Below are positions 26,891-36,381 of a stretch of 64,000 bases of DNA, in pieces. The position numbers were made by a program, and so were the translations under genes. Position 1 is the stretch's first letter, and each line of letters starts with the position of its first letter. This DNA comes from Halovulum marinum. Its GTDB lineage: Bacteria; Pseudomonadota; Alphaproteobacteria; Rhodobacterales; Rhodobacteraceae. A model generated the notes under the pieces. It saw nothing but the letters and a program-made list of their open reading frames with translations. It ran no database searches and was not told the DNA's origin. The stretch spans positions 124,001-188,000 of the forward strand of contig NZ_WIND01000003.1 in assembly GCF_009697225.1 (NCBI RefSeq), written 5' to 3'.

Positions 26891-28300
26891 ATGCTCGACG
26901 GCTTTTCCGCAGAGACCCTGGCACGGATGCAGTTCGCGTTCACCGTCTCGTTCCACATCATCTTTCCCGCCTTCTCCATCGGGCTCGCCAGCTTTCTGGC
27001 GGTACTGAACGGCATGTGGCTGTGGACGCGCGACCGGACCTATCTGACGCTGTTCGACTACTGGAAGAAGATCTTCGCGGTCGCCTTCGGCATGGGGGTC
27101 GTTTCGGGCATCGTGATGTCGTACCAGTTCGGCACGAACTGGTCGGTGTTCTCGGACAAGGCCGGACCGGTCGTCGGGCCGCTGATGGCCTACGAGGTTC
27201 TGTCGGCCTTCTTCCTCGAGGCCGGGTTCCTGGGCATCATGCTGTTCGGACGTGACCGCGTGGGCGAAAAGCTGCACATGTTCGCCACCGGCATGGTCGC
27301 CTTCGGCACGCTGCTGTCCGCCACCTGGATCCTCAGCGTGAACAGCTGGATGCACACACCCGCGGGCTACAGCGTCAACGACGTCGGCCAGTTCGCCCCC
27401 GAGGACTGGTGGGCGATCGTGTTCAACCCGTCGTTCCCCTACCGTCTGATCCACATGGTGCTGGCCGCCTATCTGACGACCGCGCTTGTCGTCGGCGGCG
27501 TCGGTGCGATCCACCTGCTGCGCGACCGCACGGACCCGGAGGCGCGCCGCATGTTCTCCATGGCCATGTGGATGGCCGCGCTGGTGACGCCGCTGCAGAT
27601 CTTTGCCGGCGACCTGCATGGGCTGAACACGCTGGAATACCAGCCGGCCAAGGTGATGGCGATGGAAGGGCACTACGTCAGCTACCCGGACGGGGCACCG
27701 CTGATCCTGTTCGGAATTCCGAACCCGGACGAGAAGCGCATCGACTACGCCGTTCAGATCCCCTATGCCAGCTCGCTTATCCTCAAGCACCGCTTGGACG
27801 CGCCGCTCGACGGGTTGGACACGATCCCGGACGACGAGGAGCCGCCGCTGGCGATCGTGTTCTACAGCTTCCGCATCATGGTCGGTCTGGGCTTCGCCAT
27901 GCTGGGTCTGGGCGGCTGGAGCCTCTGGGCGCGCTGGCGCGGACAGCTGTTCGAGACGCGGTGGCTGCACCGTGCGGCGGTGCTGATGGGCCCGACCGGT
28001 TTCGTGGCGGTTCTGGCGGGCTGGATCACGACCGAGGTGGGCCGGCAACCCTACACCGTCTACGGGCTGCTGCGCACCGGCGACAGCCTTGCCCCGATCG
28101 ACGCGCCCGCCGTCGCCGCGTCGCTGATCGCCTTCATCATCGTGTACTTCTTCATATTCGGCGCGGGTACGTTCTACATCCTGCGGATGATGAACAAGCG
28201 GCCCGCCACGCCGAAACTCGGCCTGCGCGACGGACCGATCCGGACGGCGGGCGTCACGCCCGCGTCGCAGATCGAACGCGATGTCGTCCCCGGCAAATAA
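26891..28300 (+). CDS. cydA: Cytochrome bd-type quinol oxidase subunit I (CioA-like)
   Basis: A 469-residue membrane protein that oxidises quinol and reduces oxygen to water. Haem ligand His in FTVSFHIIFP near residue 20, His186-type residue in FPYRLIHMVLAAY and a Met in the later helices are present. The quinol site QPAKVMAMEGHY keeps the essential Lys and Glu. The Q-loop is short and GRQPYTVYGLLRT matches the cyanide-insensitive (Cio) branch. The operon is cydA-cydB-DUF2474. It gives high-affinity or sulfide/cyanide-tolerant respiration at the inner membrane. Confidence 0.94.
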   Translation: MLDGFSAETLARMQFAFTVSFHIIFPAFSIGLASFLAVLNGMWLWTRDRTYLTLFDYWKKIFAVAFGMGVVSGIVMSYQFGTNWSVFSDKAGPVVGPLMAYEVLSAFFLEAGFLGIMLFGRDRVGEKLHMFATGMVAFGTLLSATWILSVNSWMHTPAGYSVNDVGQFAPEDWWAIVFNPSFPYRLIHMVLAAYLTTALVVGGVGAIHLLRDRTDPEARRMFSMAMWMAALVTPLQIFAGDLHGLNTLEYQPAKVMAMEGHYVSYPDGAPLILFGIPNPDEKRIDYAVQIPYASSLILKHRLDAPLDGLDTIPDDEEPPLAIVFYSFRIMVGLGFAMLGLGGWSLWARWRGQLFETRWLHRAAVLMGPTGFVAVLAGWITTEVGRQPYTVYGLLRTGDSLAPIDAPAVAASLIAFIIVYFFIFGAGTFYILRMMNKRPATPKLGLRDGPIRTAGVTPASQIERDVVPGK

Positions 28301-28311
28301 GGAGCCCGAAA

Positions 28312-29316
28312 ATGCCTTTCGACCTTGCGTTCATCTGGGCCGGCCTGATCGCCTTCGCGGTCCTGACCTATGTCATCCTCGACGGCTTCGACCTCGGCCT
28401 GGGCATCCTCTTTCCGTTCGGCCGGTCGGACGGCGACCGGGATCTGATGATGAACTCGGTCGCGCCGGTGTGGGATGGCAACGAGACCTGGCTGGTGCTG
28501 GGCGGCGGCGGTCTGTTCGCGGTGTTCCCGCTGGCCTATGCCGTCGTCATGCCGGCCCTTTACATGCCGATTACGCTGATGCTGCTGGCCCTCGTCTTTC
28601 GCGGGGTTTCGTTCGAGTACCGCTGGCGCACGAAGCGCTGGAAAGGCGTCTGGGACATCGCGTTCTTCAGCGGCTCCGTGATCGCCGCGTTCGCCCAGGG
28701 CATCGCGCTGGGGGCGCTTGTCCAGGGGATCGAGGTGACGGATCGCGCCTATGCCGGCGGCTGGTTCGACTGGCTCACGCCGTTCTCGATCCTGACCGGC
28801 CTGTCCGTCGTGGTCGGCTACGCTCTGCTCGGGGCGACGTGGCTGGTCTACAAGACCGCGGGCGACATCCAGGTGCAGATGCGCCGTTATGCCCGGTGGC
28901 TCGGGTCCGGAACGATCGGCCTGATCGGCGTCGTCAGCATCATGACCCCGTTTCAGGATGCGGTCTATTTCGAGCGCTGGTTCAATCTGCCCGGAAGCCT
29001 TTGGACGATGCTGGTGCCGCTGGTGATGCTCGCGTTGATCTGGGCGTTCTTCACCGGGCTGAAGGACCAGAAGGATCTGCAGCCGTTCCTCTCGGCGCTC
29101 GGGTTCTTCGTGGTGAGTTTCATCGGCATCGGCATCAGCTTCTATCCGATGATGGTGCCACCCACGCTGACGATCTGGGAAGCCGCCGCACCGGATGAGA
29201 GCCTGGCCTTCACGCTGGTCGGCGCGGTCGTGCTGGTCCCGATGATCCTCGGGTACACGGCCTATGCCTACTGGGTGTTCCGCGGGAAGATGGATCCTTC
29301 CGAAGGATACCATTGA
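28312..29316 (+). CDS. cydB: Cytochrome bd-type quinol oxidase subunit II (CioB-like)
   Basis: A 334-residue, about eight-helix subunit. The N-terminal signature VILDGFDLGLGILFPF and NSVAPVWDGNETWLVLGGG are diagnostic of CydB. AAGGAGCCCGAAA precedes the ATG, 11 bases after cydA. The stop codon overlaps the start of the DUF2474 gene (TGATG). It supports haem insertion and stability of subunit I. Confidence 0.94.
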   Translation: MPFDLAFIWAGLIAFAVLTYVILDGFDLGLGILFPFGRSDGDRDLMMNSVAPVWDGNETWLVLGGGGLFAVFPLAYAVVMPALYMPITLMLLALVFRGVSFEYRWRTKRWKGVWDIAFFSGSVIAAFAQGIALGALVQGIEVTDRAYAGGWFDWLTPFSILTGLSVVVGYALLGATWLVYKTAGDIQVQMRRYARWLGSGTIGLIGVVSIMTPFQDAVYFERWFNLPGSLWTMLVPLVMLALIWAFFTGLKDQKDLQPFLSALGFFVVSFIGIGISFYPMMVPPTLTIWEAAAPDESLAFTLVGAVVLVPMILGYTAYAYWVFRGKMDPSEGYH

Positions 29317-29426
29317 TGGCGCACGGCAGCAGCAGCTGGAAGAAATGGCTGTGGTTCGTCGGCCTGTGGCTGGCCAGCGTCGCCGCACTCGGGATCGTCG
29401 CCCTGCTCATCAAGCTTGCGCTTTGA
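29316..29426 (+). CDS. DUF2474 family small membrane protein (CydX-like)
   Basis: A 36-residue single-helix peptide: a polar N-terminus with KKWLWFVGLWLASVAALG followed by IVALLIKLAL. This is the DUF2474 pattern found after Cio-type oxidase genes. Its ATG shares a base with the cydB stop, so translation is coupled. By analogy with CydX it probably sits at the oxidase and stabilises it; this analogy is not proven for DUF2474. Confidence 0.85.
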   Translation: MAHGSSSWKKWLWFVGLWLASVAALGIVALLIKLAL

Positions 29427-29811
29427 AGGGGGGCAGCAATTCCGCGCCGGACCCGGCTGGCGCGCATCACATCGACAATGCGTCGACCCGCGACAGGGAA
29501 TTGCGGGCGGCCAGCGTCGCGACGAGCAGGTTCGGATCGGGAAAATCGTAGCGGTGCGGGCGAACGCGCAGACCGAGGCGCGGGTGGATGCCGCAATGCC
29601 CTTCCGAAACGATTCTCGCCAACACGACATTTGCAGGAAAAAACCGCGCCGCAGATCGCCGGATTGCAAAGGCCAGCCACCGACGAAAATGTCATGAGCA
29701 TTGTTCCGCGCGGTGCACAGCCCTATTTTGCATCAGCGAGCTACCGTTCAACCAGCTTCCGCCCGAAGCTTGGGTCGGTGCACTGACGGAAACGGTCGGG
29801 GAGTCTATGCC
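29427..29811. other. Intergenic region between the oxidase and KaiC-like operons
   Basis: About 385 bases. No plus-strand gene is seen. The minus strand has a codon-biased but start-poor frame that ends at a stop at 29469-29467, with 52 codons back to a GTG at 29625 and no ribosome site. It contains RYDFPDPNLLVATLAARNSL. This may be a gene relic. A local AT-rich patch near 29695-29750 probably holds the promoter for the downstream operon. Confidence 0.35.
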
Positions 29812-31329
29812 GTGAATCGCAGTATGGAAGATGGCGTACAGAAACGGATGGCGACCGGAACGCGCGGTCTGGACGACGTTCTGCGGGGCGGCCTGACGCC
29901 CGAGCGGCTGTATCTGGTCGAGGGCACGCCGGGGTCCGGCAAGACCACCCTCGCGCTCCAGTTCCTGATGAGCGGTCGGGACGCGGGCGAACGGGGTCTC
30001 TACATCACGCTGTCGGAGACCGAGAACGAGCTTCGGGCGGTCGCGAAATCGCACGGCTGGACGCTCGACGGGATCGATCTGTTCGAAATGGTCGCAGAGA
30101 ACGAGTTTGGCTCGGAATTCGAGCAAACCCTTCTGCATCCGAGCGAGTTCGAGCTTGGCGAAACCGTGCGCGGTGTCATTCAGCTGGTCGAACGGATCAA
30201 TCCGTCGCGCGTCGTGCTCGACAGCCTGTCCGAGCTGAGGCTGCTTTCGCAAAGTCCGTTGCGCTACCGACGCCAGATCATGGCGCTGAAGCACTTCTTC
30301 GCCCGCCGGCACAGCACGGTCCTGATGCTGGATGACCGCACGGCCGAGCCGGGCGATCTGCAGTTGCACTCGCTCGCCCACGGCGTGGTGTCACTGGAAC
30401 AGCTGGCCAGCGATTTCGGCTCGGAACGCCGTCGACTGCGTGTCGTGAAGATGCGCGGCTTGAAGTATGACGGCGGCTTTCACGACTTCACCATCGAACG
30501 CGGCGGCATCAGCGTGTTCCCGCGCCTCATCGCCGCCAAGCATTACCGCAGGTTCTCCAGCGAACCGGTGACGACCGGCGTGGCGGAACTGGACGCGCTG
30601 CTGGGCGACGGCCTGATCCCGGGCACCAACACGTTGCTGGCCGGGCCCGCCGGCGTCGGCAAGACGACGACCGCGGTAAAATGCACGGTTGCCGCCCTGA
30701 AGCGCGGGCAGAAGGCGGCCTATTTCCTGTTCGACGAGCGGCTTTCGACGTTGAAGATCCGCTCGAAATCCCTGGGGATGGATCTGCAGCCCTTCGTTGA
30801 CAGCGGGCTGCTGTCGGTCCGCCAGATCGATCCGGCCGAACTGGCGCCGGGCGAATTCGCAAGCGCCGTGCGAACCGCGGTCGAGGAGAACGACGCCGAG
30901 GTCGTCGTGATCGACAGCCTGAATGCCTATCTGCACGCCATGCCAAGCGACAACTTCCTCGTTCTGCAGATGCACGAACTTCTGAGTTATCTTGCGCAGC
31001 AGGGGGTGGTGTCGCTGATGGTGCTCGGTCAGCACGGGGTCACGGGCGAGCTGCGATCCGACCTCGACATCAGCTATCTGGCCGACACGGTGATGCTGCT
31101 GCGCTATTTCGAGGCGGAGGGCGAGGTGCGCAAGTCGATCGCGATCCTCAAGACCCGCACGTCGGATCACGAACGCAGCGTCCGGGAATTCTCGATCGAT
31201 GAAACCGGCATCGTCGTCGGGCCGCCGATACGAAATCTTTCGGGGATCCTGTCCGGGGCACCGGTCTACACGCACGCCGACGGGAACCTTCTGTCCCTGA
31301 ATGCTGACGAAAACCCCAAGATCGGATGA
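29812..31329 (+). CDS. KaiC-like circadian-clock-family ATPase
   Basis: A 505-residue double RecA-like protein. The first domain has Walker A EGTPGSGKTT at about 38-47, the second GPAGVGKTT near 280. Each is introduced by a KaiC-type G(V/T)xxLDxxLxGGL motif. A GTG at 29812 with GGGGAG eight bases ahead is preferred; ATG 29824 is the alternative. No kaiA or kaiB is adjacent. The kinase gene overlaps its stop (ATGA) and a receiver gene follows, so the ATPase is likely an input or output of a two-component pathway, as proposed for other KaiC-like proteins in non-cyanobacteria. Confidence 0.88.
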   Translation: MNRSMEDGVQKRMATGTRGLDDVLRGGLTPERLYLVEGTPGSGKTTLALQFLMSGRDAGERGLYITLSETENELRAVAKSHGWTLDGIDLFEMVAENEFGSEFEQTLLHPSEFELGETVRGVIQLVERINPSRVVLDSLSELRLLSQSPLRYRRQIMALKHFFARRHSTVLMLDDRTAEPGDLQLHSLAHGVVSLEQLASDFGSERRRLRVVKMRGLKYDGGFHDFTIERGGISVFPRLIAAKHYRRFSSEPVTTGVAELDALLGDGLIPGTNTLLAGPAGVGKTTTAVKCTVAALKRGQKAAYFLFDERLSTLKIRSKSLGMDLQPFVDSGLLSVRQIDPAELAPGEFASAVRTAVEENDAEVVVIDSLNAYLHAMPSDNFLVLQMHELLSYLAQQGVVSLMVLGQHGVTGELRSDLDISYLADTVMLLRYFEAEGEVRKSIAILKTRTSDHERSVREFSIDETGIVVGPPIRNLSGILSGAPVYTHADGNLLSLNADENPKIG

Positions 31330-32792
31330 ACGACCTGTCGGACCCGTCCAACGCAAGGCATGAGCTGACCGACGCGGTGTCGACATCGGTGGCGGTCCTC
31401 GCGCCTCGGGGCCGCGATGCGGCGGTCGCGCGCCAGCTTCTGGAGCGGGAAGGCCTTCGTGCCATCGAGGTGTCGTCGCTCGAAGGGCTGGCCGCGCTGG
31501 TGGACGACCAGATCGGTGCCGCTCTGGTCACCGAAGAGGCGCTTGCCGGCTCCGGCTCCGGTTCCGACAGCCTGAAACGGGCGCTGCTGGCGCAACCTCC
31601 GTGGTCCGACATCCCGTTCATCGTCCTCGCCAACGGCTCGGTCAGCAACCGGTCTGTCGCCGCCACCCAAAGGATGGATGATCTTGGCAACGCGGTGCTG
31701 CTCTCTCGACCGCTTCACGCGGAAGCGCTTGTCCGATCGGTCCGCTCGGCGCTCAAGGCCCGCCAGCGCCAGCACGAGGCGCGCGCGCGCATGGAGGAAC
31801 TGCAGCTTCGGGAGCAGCAGCTCTACGAAAGCGAAGCGAAGTTCCAGGCCATCGCGAACTCGGTCGATCAGATGATCTGGTCCACCCTGCCCGACGGGTT
31901 CCACGACTACTACAACAAGCGCTGGTACGAATTCACCGGCGTACCCGAAGGCTCGACCGACGGCGAGGCGTGGAACGGCATGTTCCACCCCGATGATCAG
32001 GAACGCGCCTGGAAGATCTGGCGCCACAGCCTGCGCACCGGAGAGCCGTACGAGATCGAGTACCGCCTGAAGCACCGGTCGGGCCGGTACCGCTGGGTTC
32101 TCGGACGCGCGCTGCCGGTTCGCGATCCGGGCGGAAAGATCCTGCGGTGGTATGGCAGTTGCACCGACATCCACGAGATCAAGATCGCCGGAGAGCAGCG
32201 TCAGCTCATGCTGGCCGAGATGAACCATCGCGTGAAGAACTCTCTCGCGATGGTACATGCGATGGTGTCGCAGACGCTGCGGCAGTCGGCGAGCCTCGAC
32301 GATGCGCGCGCCTCGATCCTGGCGCGGCTCGGGATGATGTCGCAGGCCCACGATCGGCTGATCAACTCCACCTGGAGCGAGGCGCACATCCGGGACGTCG
32401 CCGACACGGCGCTGGCGCCGCATCATGCGAACGAGGGGCGCTTCACGATATGCGGCCCCGATCTGCCGATCGGCTCCAAGCAGGCGCTCGCGCTCACCAT
32501 GGCACTGCATGAACTGGCGACGAACGCGGTGAAATACGGGGCCCTGTCATGCGAGAACGGCAAGGTGCTCGTCGAATGGTCGGTCTGCCGCATCGACGAC
32601 GCCGACCACCTGCACTTCGTCTGGAGCGAAGGCGGCGGCCCAGCGGTAAGGAAACCCGACCGACGGGGGTTCGGCAGCCGGATGATCGAACAGGCGCTCG
32701 CGAGCTATTTCAACGGCACGGCGGATCTTTCCTACGATCCAGGCGGTTTACGTTTCGAACTCACGGCGCCGATGGACGGACTGACGCGCTGA
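31326..32792 (+). CDS. PAS-HWE sensor histidine kinase
   Basis: A 488-residue cytosolic kinase. Residues about 20-145 look like a degenerate receiver or response-regulator-like domain without a clear phospho-acceptor. A short coiled coil leads to a PAS/PAC domain at about 170-290 (WYEFTGVPEG, FHPDDQERAW, YRLKHRSGRYRWVLGRA). The HWE kinase core follows with the His in EMNHRVKNSLAMV, HELATNAVKYGALS and the WSEGGGP motif. Start overlaps the KaiC-like stop; the receiver gene begins 17 bases after its stop. Likely phosphorylates that receiver. Confidence 0.93.
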   Translation: MNDLSDPSNARHELTDAVSTSVAVLAPRGRDAAVARQLLEREGLRAIEVSSLEGLAALVDDQIGAALVTEEALAGSGSGSDSLKRALLAQPPWSDIPFIVLANGSVSNRSVAATQRMDDLGNAVLLSRPLHAEALVRSVRSALKARQRQHEARARMEELQLREQQLYESEAKFQAIANSVDQMIWSTLPDGFHDYYNKRWYEFTGVPEGSTDGEAWNGMFHPDDQERAWKIWRHSLRTGEPYEIEYRLKHRSGRYRWVLGRALPVRDPGGKILRWYGSCTDIHEIKIAGEQRQLMLAEMNHRVKNSLAMVHAMVSQTLRQSASLDDARASILARLGMMSQAHDRLINSTWSEAHIRDVADTALAPHHANEGRFTICGPDLPIGSKQALALTMALHELATNAVKYGALSCENGKVLVEWSVCRIDDADHLHFVWSEGGGPAVRKPDRRGFGSRMIEQALASYFNGTADLSYDPGGLRFELTAPMDGLTR

Positions 32793-32808
32793 ACGGTGGC
32801 ACCATGTG

Positions 32809-33210
32809 ATGGACGACAAGACAGAAAAGAGCGGATCGGGGCAACCCAGATGCGCGGTGTTGGTGGTCGAGGACGAGCCGCTGATCCGCATGGAAGCCAT
32901 CGACATGATCGAGGACGCGGGGTTCCCGACCTATGGGGCGGGGAACGCTGACGACGCCATCGCGCTGATGGAACGTCACGCCGACATCGCCATCCTGTTC
33001 ACTGACGTGGAAATGCCGGGGTCGATGGACGGCCTGAAACTGGCGGCTTACGTGCGCGACCGCTGGCCGCCGGTCCACATCATTTTCGCGTCGGGCATCA
33101 TGGGTATCGAGAAGATGGACGTGCCGGATGGCTGCCTGTGCTTTCCCAAGCCCTACCCGACCGGCCGGATCGCAAGCGCGCTGAACGATATCGCCAGCAG
33201 CCTGCGCTGA
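32809..33210 (+). CDS. Single-domain response regulator
   Basis: A 133-residue receiver with the acidic pair in VLVVEDEPLIRMEA, the phospho-acceptor Asp in ILFTDVEMPGS, Ser/Thr switch in IIFASGIMG and the conserved Lys in CFPKPYP. There is no output domain, so it acts by protein contact. ATG 32809 is used; a GTG just ahead would add one residue. It is the last gene of the KaiC-like/kinase operon. Confidence 0.92.
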   Translation: MDDKTEKSGSGQPRCAVLVVEDEPLIRMEAIDMIEDAGFPTYGAGNADDAIALMERHADIAILFTDVEMPGSMDGLKLAAYVRDRWPPVHIIFASGIMGIEKMDVPDGCLCFPKPYPTGRIASALNDIASSLR

Positions 33211-33528
33211 TCACTTGCTACTGGGGCCGCCGCCCCAGCGCGCTCCTCTCGATCCCGCACGCGCCACGCGCCGCGCGCCCGGATGTCGATACGTCACCAG
33301 GGTCCTCCAGGAAACTCCTTCACCGAGAAATCACGCCGGATTCCGCGCCGCGCGAGGGCGGGTGACGGCCCTGATGTCAAGCTGGCGCCGATGACCTGCA
33401 ACGCCGGCCCAGCGCGACCATCGAACAACGATGCATCGGGCGACCGCACAAGGGAGCGCCGGGGAGACCCGGTCTGGGCTGCGCCTGCGGGTGGCCACAG
33501 GTCGCATGACGGCACCGTCCCGCAAAGC
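33211..33528. other. Intergenic region between convergent operons
   Basis: About 318 bases between a plus-strand receiver gene and the minus-strand ackA gene. A 7-base hairpin CTGGGGC-CGCC-GCCCCAG lies at 33221-33238, 10 bases after the receiver stop, but no T-tract follows. It may be a weak terminator. No gene is supported. Confidence 0.45.
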
Positions 33529-34596
33529 TCAGACGGTTTTCAGGGCTGCGGCCACGTCGCGGGCGATCTGGCGTTCTTCCTGCGCCGGGATCACGTGCAC
33601 GGGCACGTCGCCGAGGAATTTCAGGTAGTTGACGATTTGCGTGCGGACGGCCGGCGCGTTCTCGCCGATGCCACCGGTGAAGGCGAGCGCGTCGAGCCCG
33701 CCCATCGCCACCACCATCGAGCCCGCGTGCCGCGCCGCCCAGTAGCAGAAATGATCGACGGCGAAGCGCGCGGCGGCATCCTTCCGACCGAGGAGCGTGG
33801 CCATGTCGTTGCTGCCCGCCAGCGCGAGAAGCCCGCTTTCGGCGTTCAGCACCGATTCGGCCCGGTCCGCCCCCAGCTCGCGCGCCAGGCGCAACGCCAC
33901 GGAGCAATCGAGCGCGCCGCTGCGCGTGCCCATGGTCAGCCCGTCCAGCGGCGAATAGCCCATGGTGGTGGCGACGCTTCTGCCGTCGCGGATCGCGCAA
34001 AGGCTCGCGCCATTGCCGAGATGCAGCGCCAGCAGCCGGCTCGGCAGGTTCGGGTGCAGCGCCTCGACGAGGGCGGCGAAGCTGATCCCGTGGAACCCGA
34101 ACCGCCGCAGCCCTTGCGCATCGTAGTCGGCCGGAATCGCATAGCGGCGGGCGATCTCGGGGTTGGTCGCGTGAAAGGCGGTGTCGAACACGCCGACCTG
34201 GGGCAGGTCGGGAACGATCTGCCGCAGCGCCCGGATCCCGAGCAGCGCGTTGGGGTTGTGCAGCGGGGCAAGCGGTATGGCCGCCTCGATCGCGGCCTCG
34301 ACCCCGGCATCGATCCGCGCCGGCGCAGTCAGCGCCTGCCCGCCATGCACCACCCGGTGGCCTGCGCCTGCGAGGTCTTCGGGCCCGATGCCTTCGGCCG
34401 CCAGCGCGCCCAGAACCGCCGAAAGCGCAACGGCGTGGTCCGGCATCGCCACCTGCCGGACCTGTTCCGCGACCTTCAGCAGGCCCGCACCGCCGATGCC
34501 CGCCGCCTCGCCACGCAGGCGCTCTTCGAGCGCCGGGTCGAACAGGGCGAACTTGATCGAGGACGACCCGGCATTGACGACAAGGATGTGGCCCAT
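33529..34596 (-). CDS. ackA: Acetate kinase
   Basis: A 355-residue ASKHA-fold kinase converting acetyl phosphate and ADP to acetate and ATP. Family motifs: LVVNAGSSSIKFALF at the N-terminus, AGHRVVHGG, VFDTAFHAT with the catalytic Asp, GFHGISF, LGNGASLCAIRDG, DTSMG-like TMGYSPLDGLTMGTRSG and TGGIGENAPAVR. ATG 34596 is preferred to a TTG at 34602. It lies 15 bases after xsc, whose product acetyl phosphate it would use, conserving energy directly. Taurine clusters of related bacteria more often pair xsc with pta. Confidence 0.93.
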   Translation of the reverse strand: MGHILVVNAGSSSIKFALFDPALEERLRGEAAGIGGAGLLKVAEQVRQVAMPDHAVALSAVLGALAAEGIGPEDLAGAGHRVVHGGQALTAPARIDAGVEAAIEAAIPLAPLHNPNALLGIRALRQIVPDLPQVGVFDTAFHATNPEIARRYAIPADYDAQGLRRFGFHGISFAALVEALHPNLPSRLLALHLGNGASLCAIRDGRSVATTMGYSPLDGLTMGTRSGALDCSVALRLARELGADRAESVLNAESGLLALAGSNDMATLLGRKDAAARFAVDHFCYWAARHAGSMVVAMGGLDALAFTGGIGENAPAVRTQIVNYLKFLGDVPVHVIPAQEERQIARDVAAALKTV

Positions 34597-34611
34597 GGCC
34601 AACGCCGCGCG

Positions 34612-36381
34612 CTATCTTCTCATGTCGGCGGGGTCGATCCCGGCCACCTCGACCGGTTTCTTCATCGCATCGCGGCGGAACGGCTCGCCCAGTTCCTGAT
34701 TGATCATCGCCTCGATCAGCGTGGTCCTGCCGTGCTTCATCTGATCCTCGACGGCCGCGTTCAACGCCTCCGTCAGCTCGTCCATCGTGTGCGCCTGCAC
34801 GCCCTGCAAGCCGCAGGCCCTCGCGATCCCGGCGTAGGAGACCTGCTCGTCCAGTTCGGTCCCGACGAAGTTGTCGTCGTACCACAGCGTCGAGTTGCGC
34901 TTTTCGGCGCCCCATTGGTAGTTGCGGAACACGACCATGGTGATCGGCGGCCATTCCTTGCGACCGATGGCGGTCAGCTCGGTCACCGCGATGCCGAAGG
35001 CCCCGTCCCCGGCAAAGCCGACCACCGGCACATCCGGGCAGCCGATCTTCGCGCCGATGATCGAAGGCAGACCATAGCCGCACGGGCCGAACAGGCCGGG
35101 GGCGAGATATTTCCGCCCCTCGTCGAAGTCCGGGTAGGCATTGCCGATCGCGCAATTGTTGCCGATGTCCGACGAGATGATCGCGTTCCGCGGCAACGCC
35201 GACTGGATCGCGCGCCATGCCATGCGCGGGCTCATCCAGTCGGGCTTGGCGGCGCGGGCGCGCTGGTTCCAGCTTGTGCCGGGATCGTCATCCTCGTGGT
35301 CCATCGCGGCGAGTTGCTGCGCCCAGGTGGTCTTGGCGTCCGAGATGCGCGCCTTGCGCTCCGCCCGCCCGGCATCGCCAGCGGTTTCGGACAGGCCCTC
35401 GAGGATGCTGCGCGCGACCTTGGCCGCGTCGCCGACGATGCCAACGCTGATCTTCTTGGTCAGGCCGATCCGATCCGGGTTGAGATCGACCTGGATGATC
35501 TTCGCGTCGGCCGGCCAGTAGTCCATGCCATAACCGGGCAGGGTCGAGAACGGGTTGAGCCGGGTGCCGAGCGCGAGGACGACATCCGCATCCTTGATCA
35601 GTTCCATCGCGGCCTTCGAGCCGTTGTAGCCGAGCGGCCCCGCGAACAGCGGATGGGAGCCGGGGAACGCATCGTTGTGCTGGTAGCCCACGCAGACCGG
35701 CGCATCCAGCCGCTCGGCCAGGGCCTTGGCCGCCTCGATCCCGCCCTGCGACAGGACCACGCCCGCCCCGTTCAGGATCACGGGGCTCCGTGCCTCGGAA
35801 AGCAGCGCGGCGGCCTGCGCCACCGCGTTCTCGCCGCCCGGCGAGCGTTCGAACTCGATCGGTTCCGGCAGGTCGATGTCGATGACCTGCGTCCACATGT
35901 CCCTGGGCATGTTGATCTGGGCGGGGCCACAAAGGCGCTTGGCCTGTGCGATCACGCGCGTCAGGACTTCGGCCACGCGGGACGGGTCGCGCACCTCCTC
36001 CTGGTAGGCCACCATGTCCTGGAACAGGGCCATCTGCTCGACTTCCTGGAACCCGCCCTGGCCGATGGTCTTGTTCGCGGCCTGCGGGGTGACCAGCAGA
36101 AGCGGCGTGTGGTTCCAGTAGGCGGTCTTGACGGCGGTGACGAAATTGGTGATCCCGGGCCCGTTCTGGGCGATCATCATCGACATCTTGCCGGTGGTGC
36201 GGGTATAGCCGTCGGCCATCATCCCGCCCGATCCCTCGTGGGCGCAGTCCCAGAAGGTGATCCCTGCTTTCGGGAATATGTCCGAGATCGGCATGAACGC
36301 CGACCCGATGATCCCGAACGCATGCTCGATCCCATGCCGCTGAAGCACTTTGACGAAGGCCTCTTCGGTTGTCATTTTCAT
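34612..36381 (-). CDS. xsc: Sulfoacetaldehyde acetyltransferase
   Basis: A 589-residue thiamine-diphosphate enzyme that turns sulfoacetaldehyde and phosphate into acetyl phosphate and sulfite. The N-terminus HGIEHAFGIIGSAFMPISD with catalytic Glu in CAHEGSGGMMADGY is typical of Xsc. The ThDP/Mg motif begins at GDGAFGIAVTELTAIGRKEW and ends near VFRNYQWGAEKRN. AGGAG precedes the ATG. It lies downstream of tauR and before ackA, and takes the sulfoacetaldehyde made by Tpa. Cytosolic; the sulfite produced needs a sulfite oxidase or exporter that is not in this window. Confidence 0.96.
   Translation of the reverse strand: MKMTTEEAFVKVLQRHGIEHAFGIIGSAFMPISDIFPKAGITFWDCAHEGSGGMMADGYTRTTGKMSMMIAQNGPGITNFVTAVKTAYWNHTPLLLVTPQAANKTIGQGGFQEVEQMALFQDMVAYQEEVRDPSRVAEVLTRVIAQAKRLCGPAQINMPRDMWTQVIDIDLPEPIEFERSPGGENAVAQAAALLSEARSPVILNGAGVVLSQGGIEAAKALAERLDAPVCVGYQHNDAFPGSHPLFAGPLGYNGSKAAMELIKDADVVLALGTRLNPFSTLPGYGMDYWPADAKIIQVDLNPDRIGLTKKISVGIVGDAAKVARSILEGLSETAGDAGRAERKARISDAKTTWAQQLAAMDHEDDDPGTSWNQRARAAKPDWMSPRMAWRAIQSALPRNAIISSDIGNNCAIGNAYPDFDEGRKYLAPGLFGPCGYGLPSIIGAKIGCPDVPVVGFAGDGAFGIAVTELTAIGRKEWPPITMVVFRNYQWGAEKRNSTLWYDDNFVGTELDEQVSYAGIARACGLQGVQAHTMDELTEALNAAVEDQMKHGRTTLIEAMINQELGEPFRRDAMKKPVEVAGIDPADMRR

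Noticed and set aside
29467-29625. 52-codon minus-strand frame with coding-like third-position bias
   Set aside because: No ribosome site, only a GTG start, and no recognised family. Could be a relic, not called.
29857-29880. GGAAC-N15-CGTT resembling an EcfG promoter
   Set aside because: It lies inside the KaiC-like coding sequence, encodes part of the conserved N-terminal motif, and has a short spacer.
33221-33238. CTGGGGC/GCCCCAG hairpin after the receiver gene
   Set aside because: No T-tract, so not listed as a separate terminator; noted in the intergenic entry.
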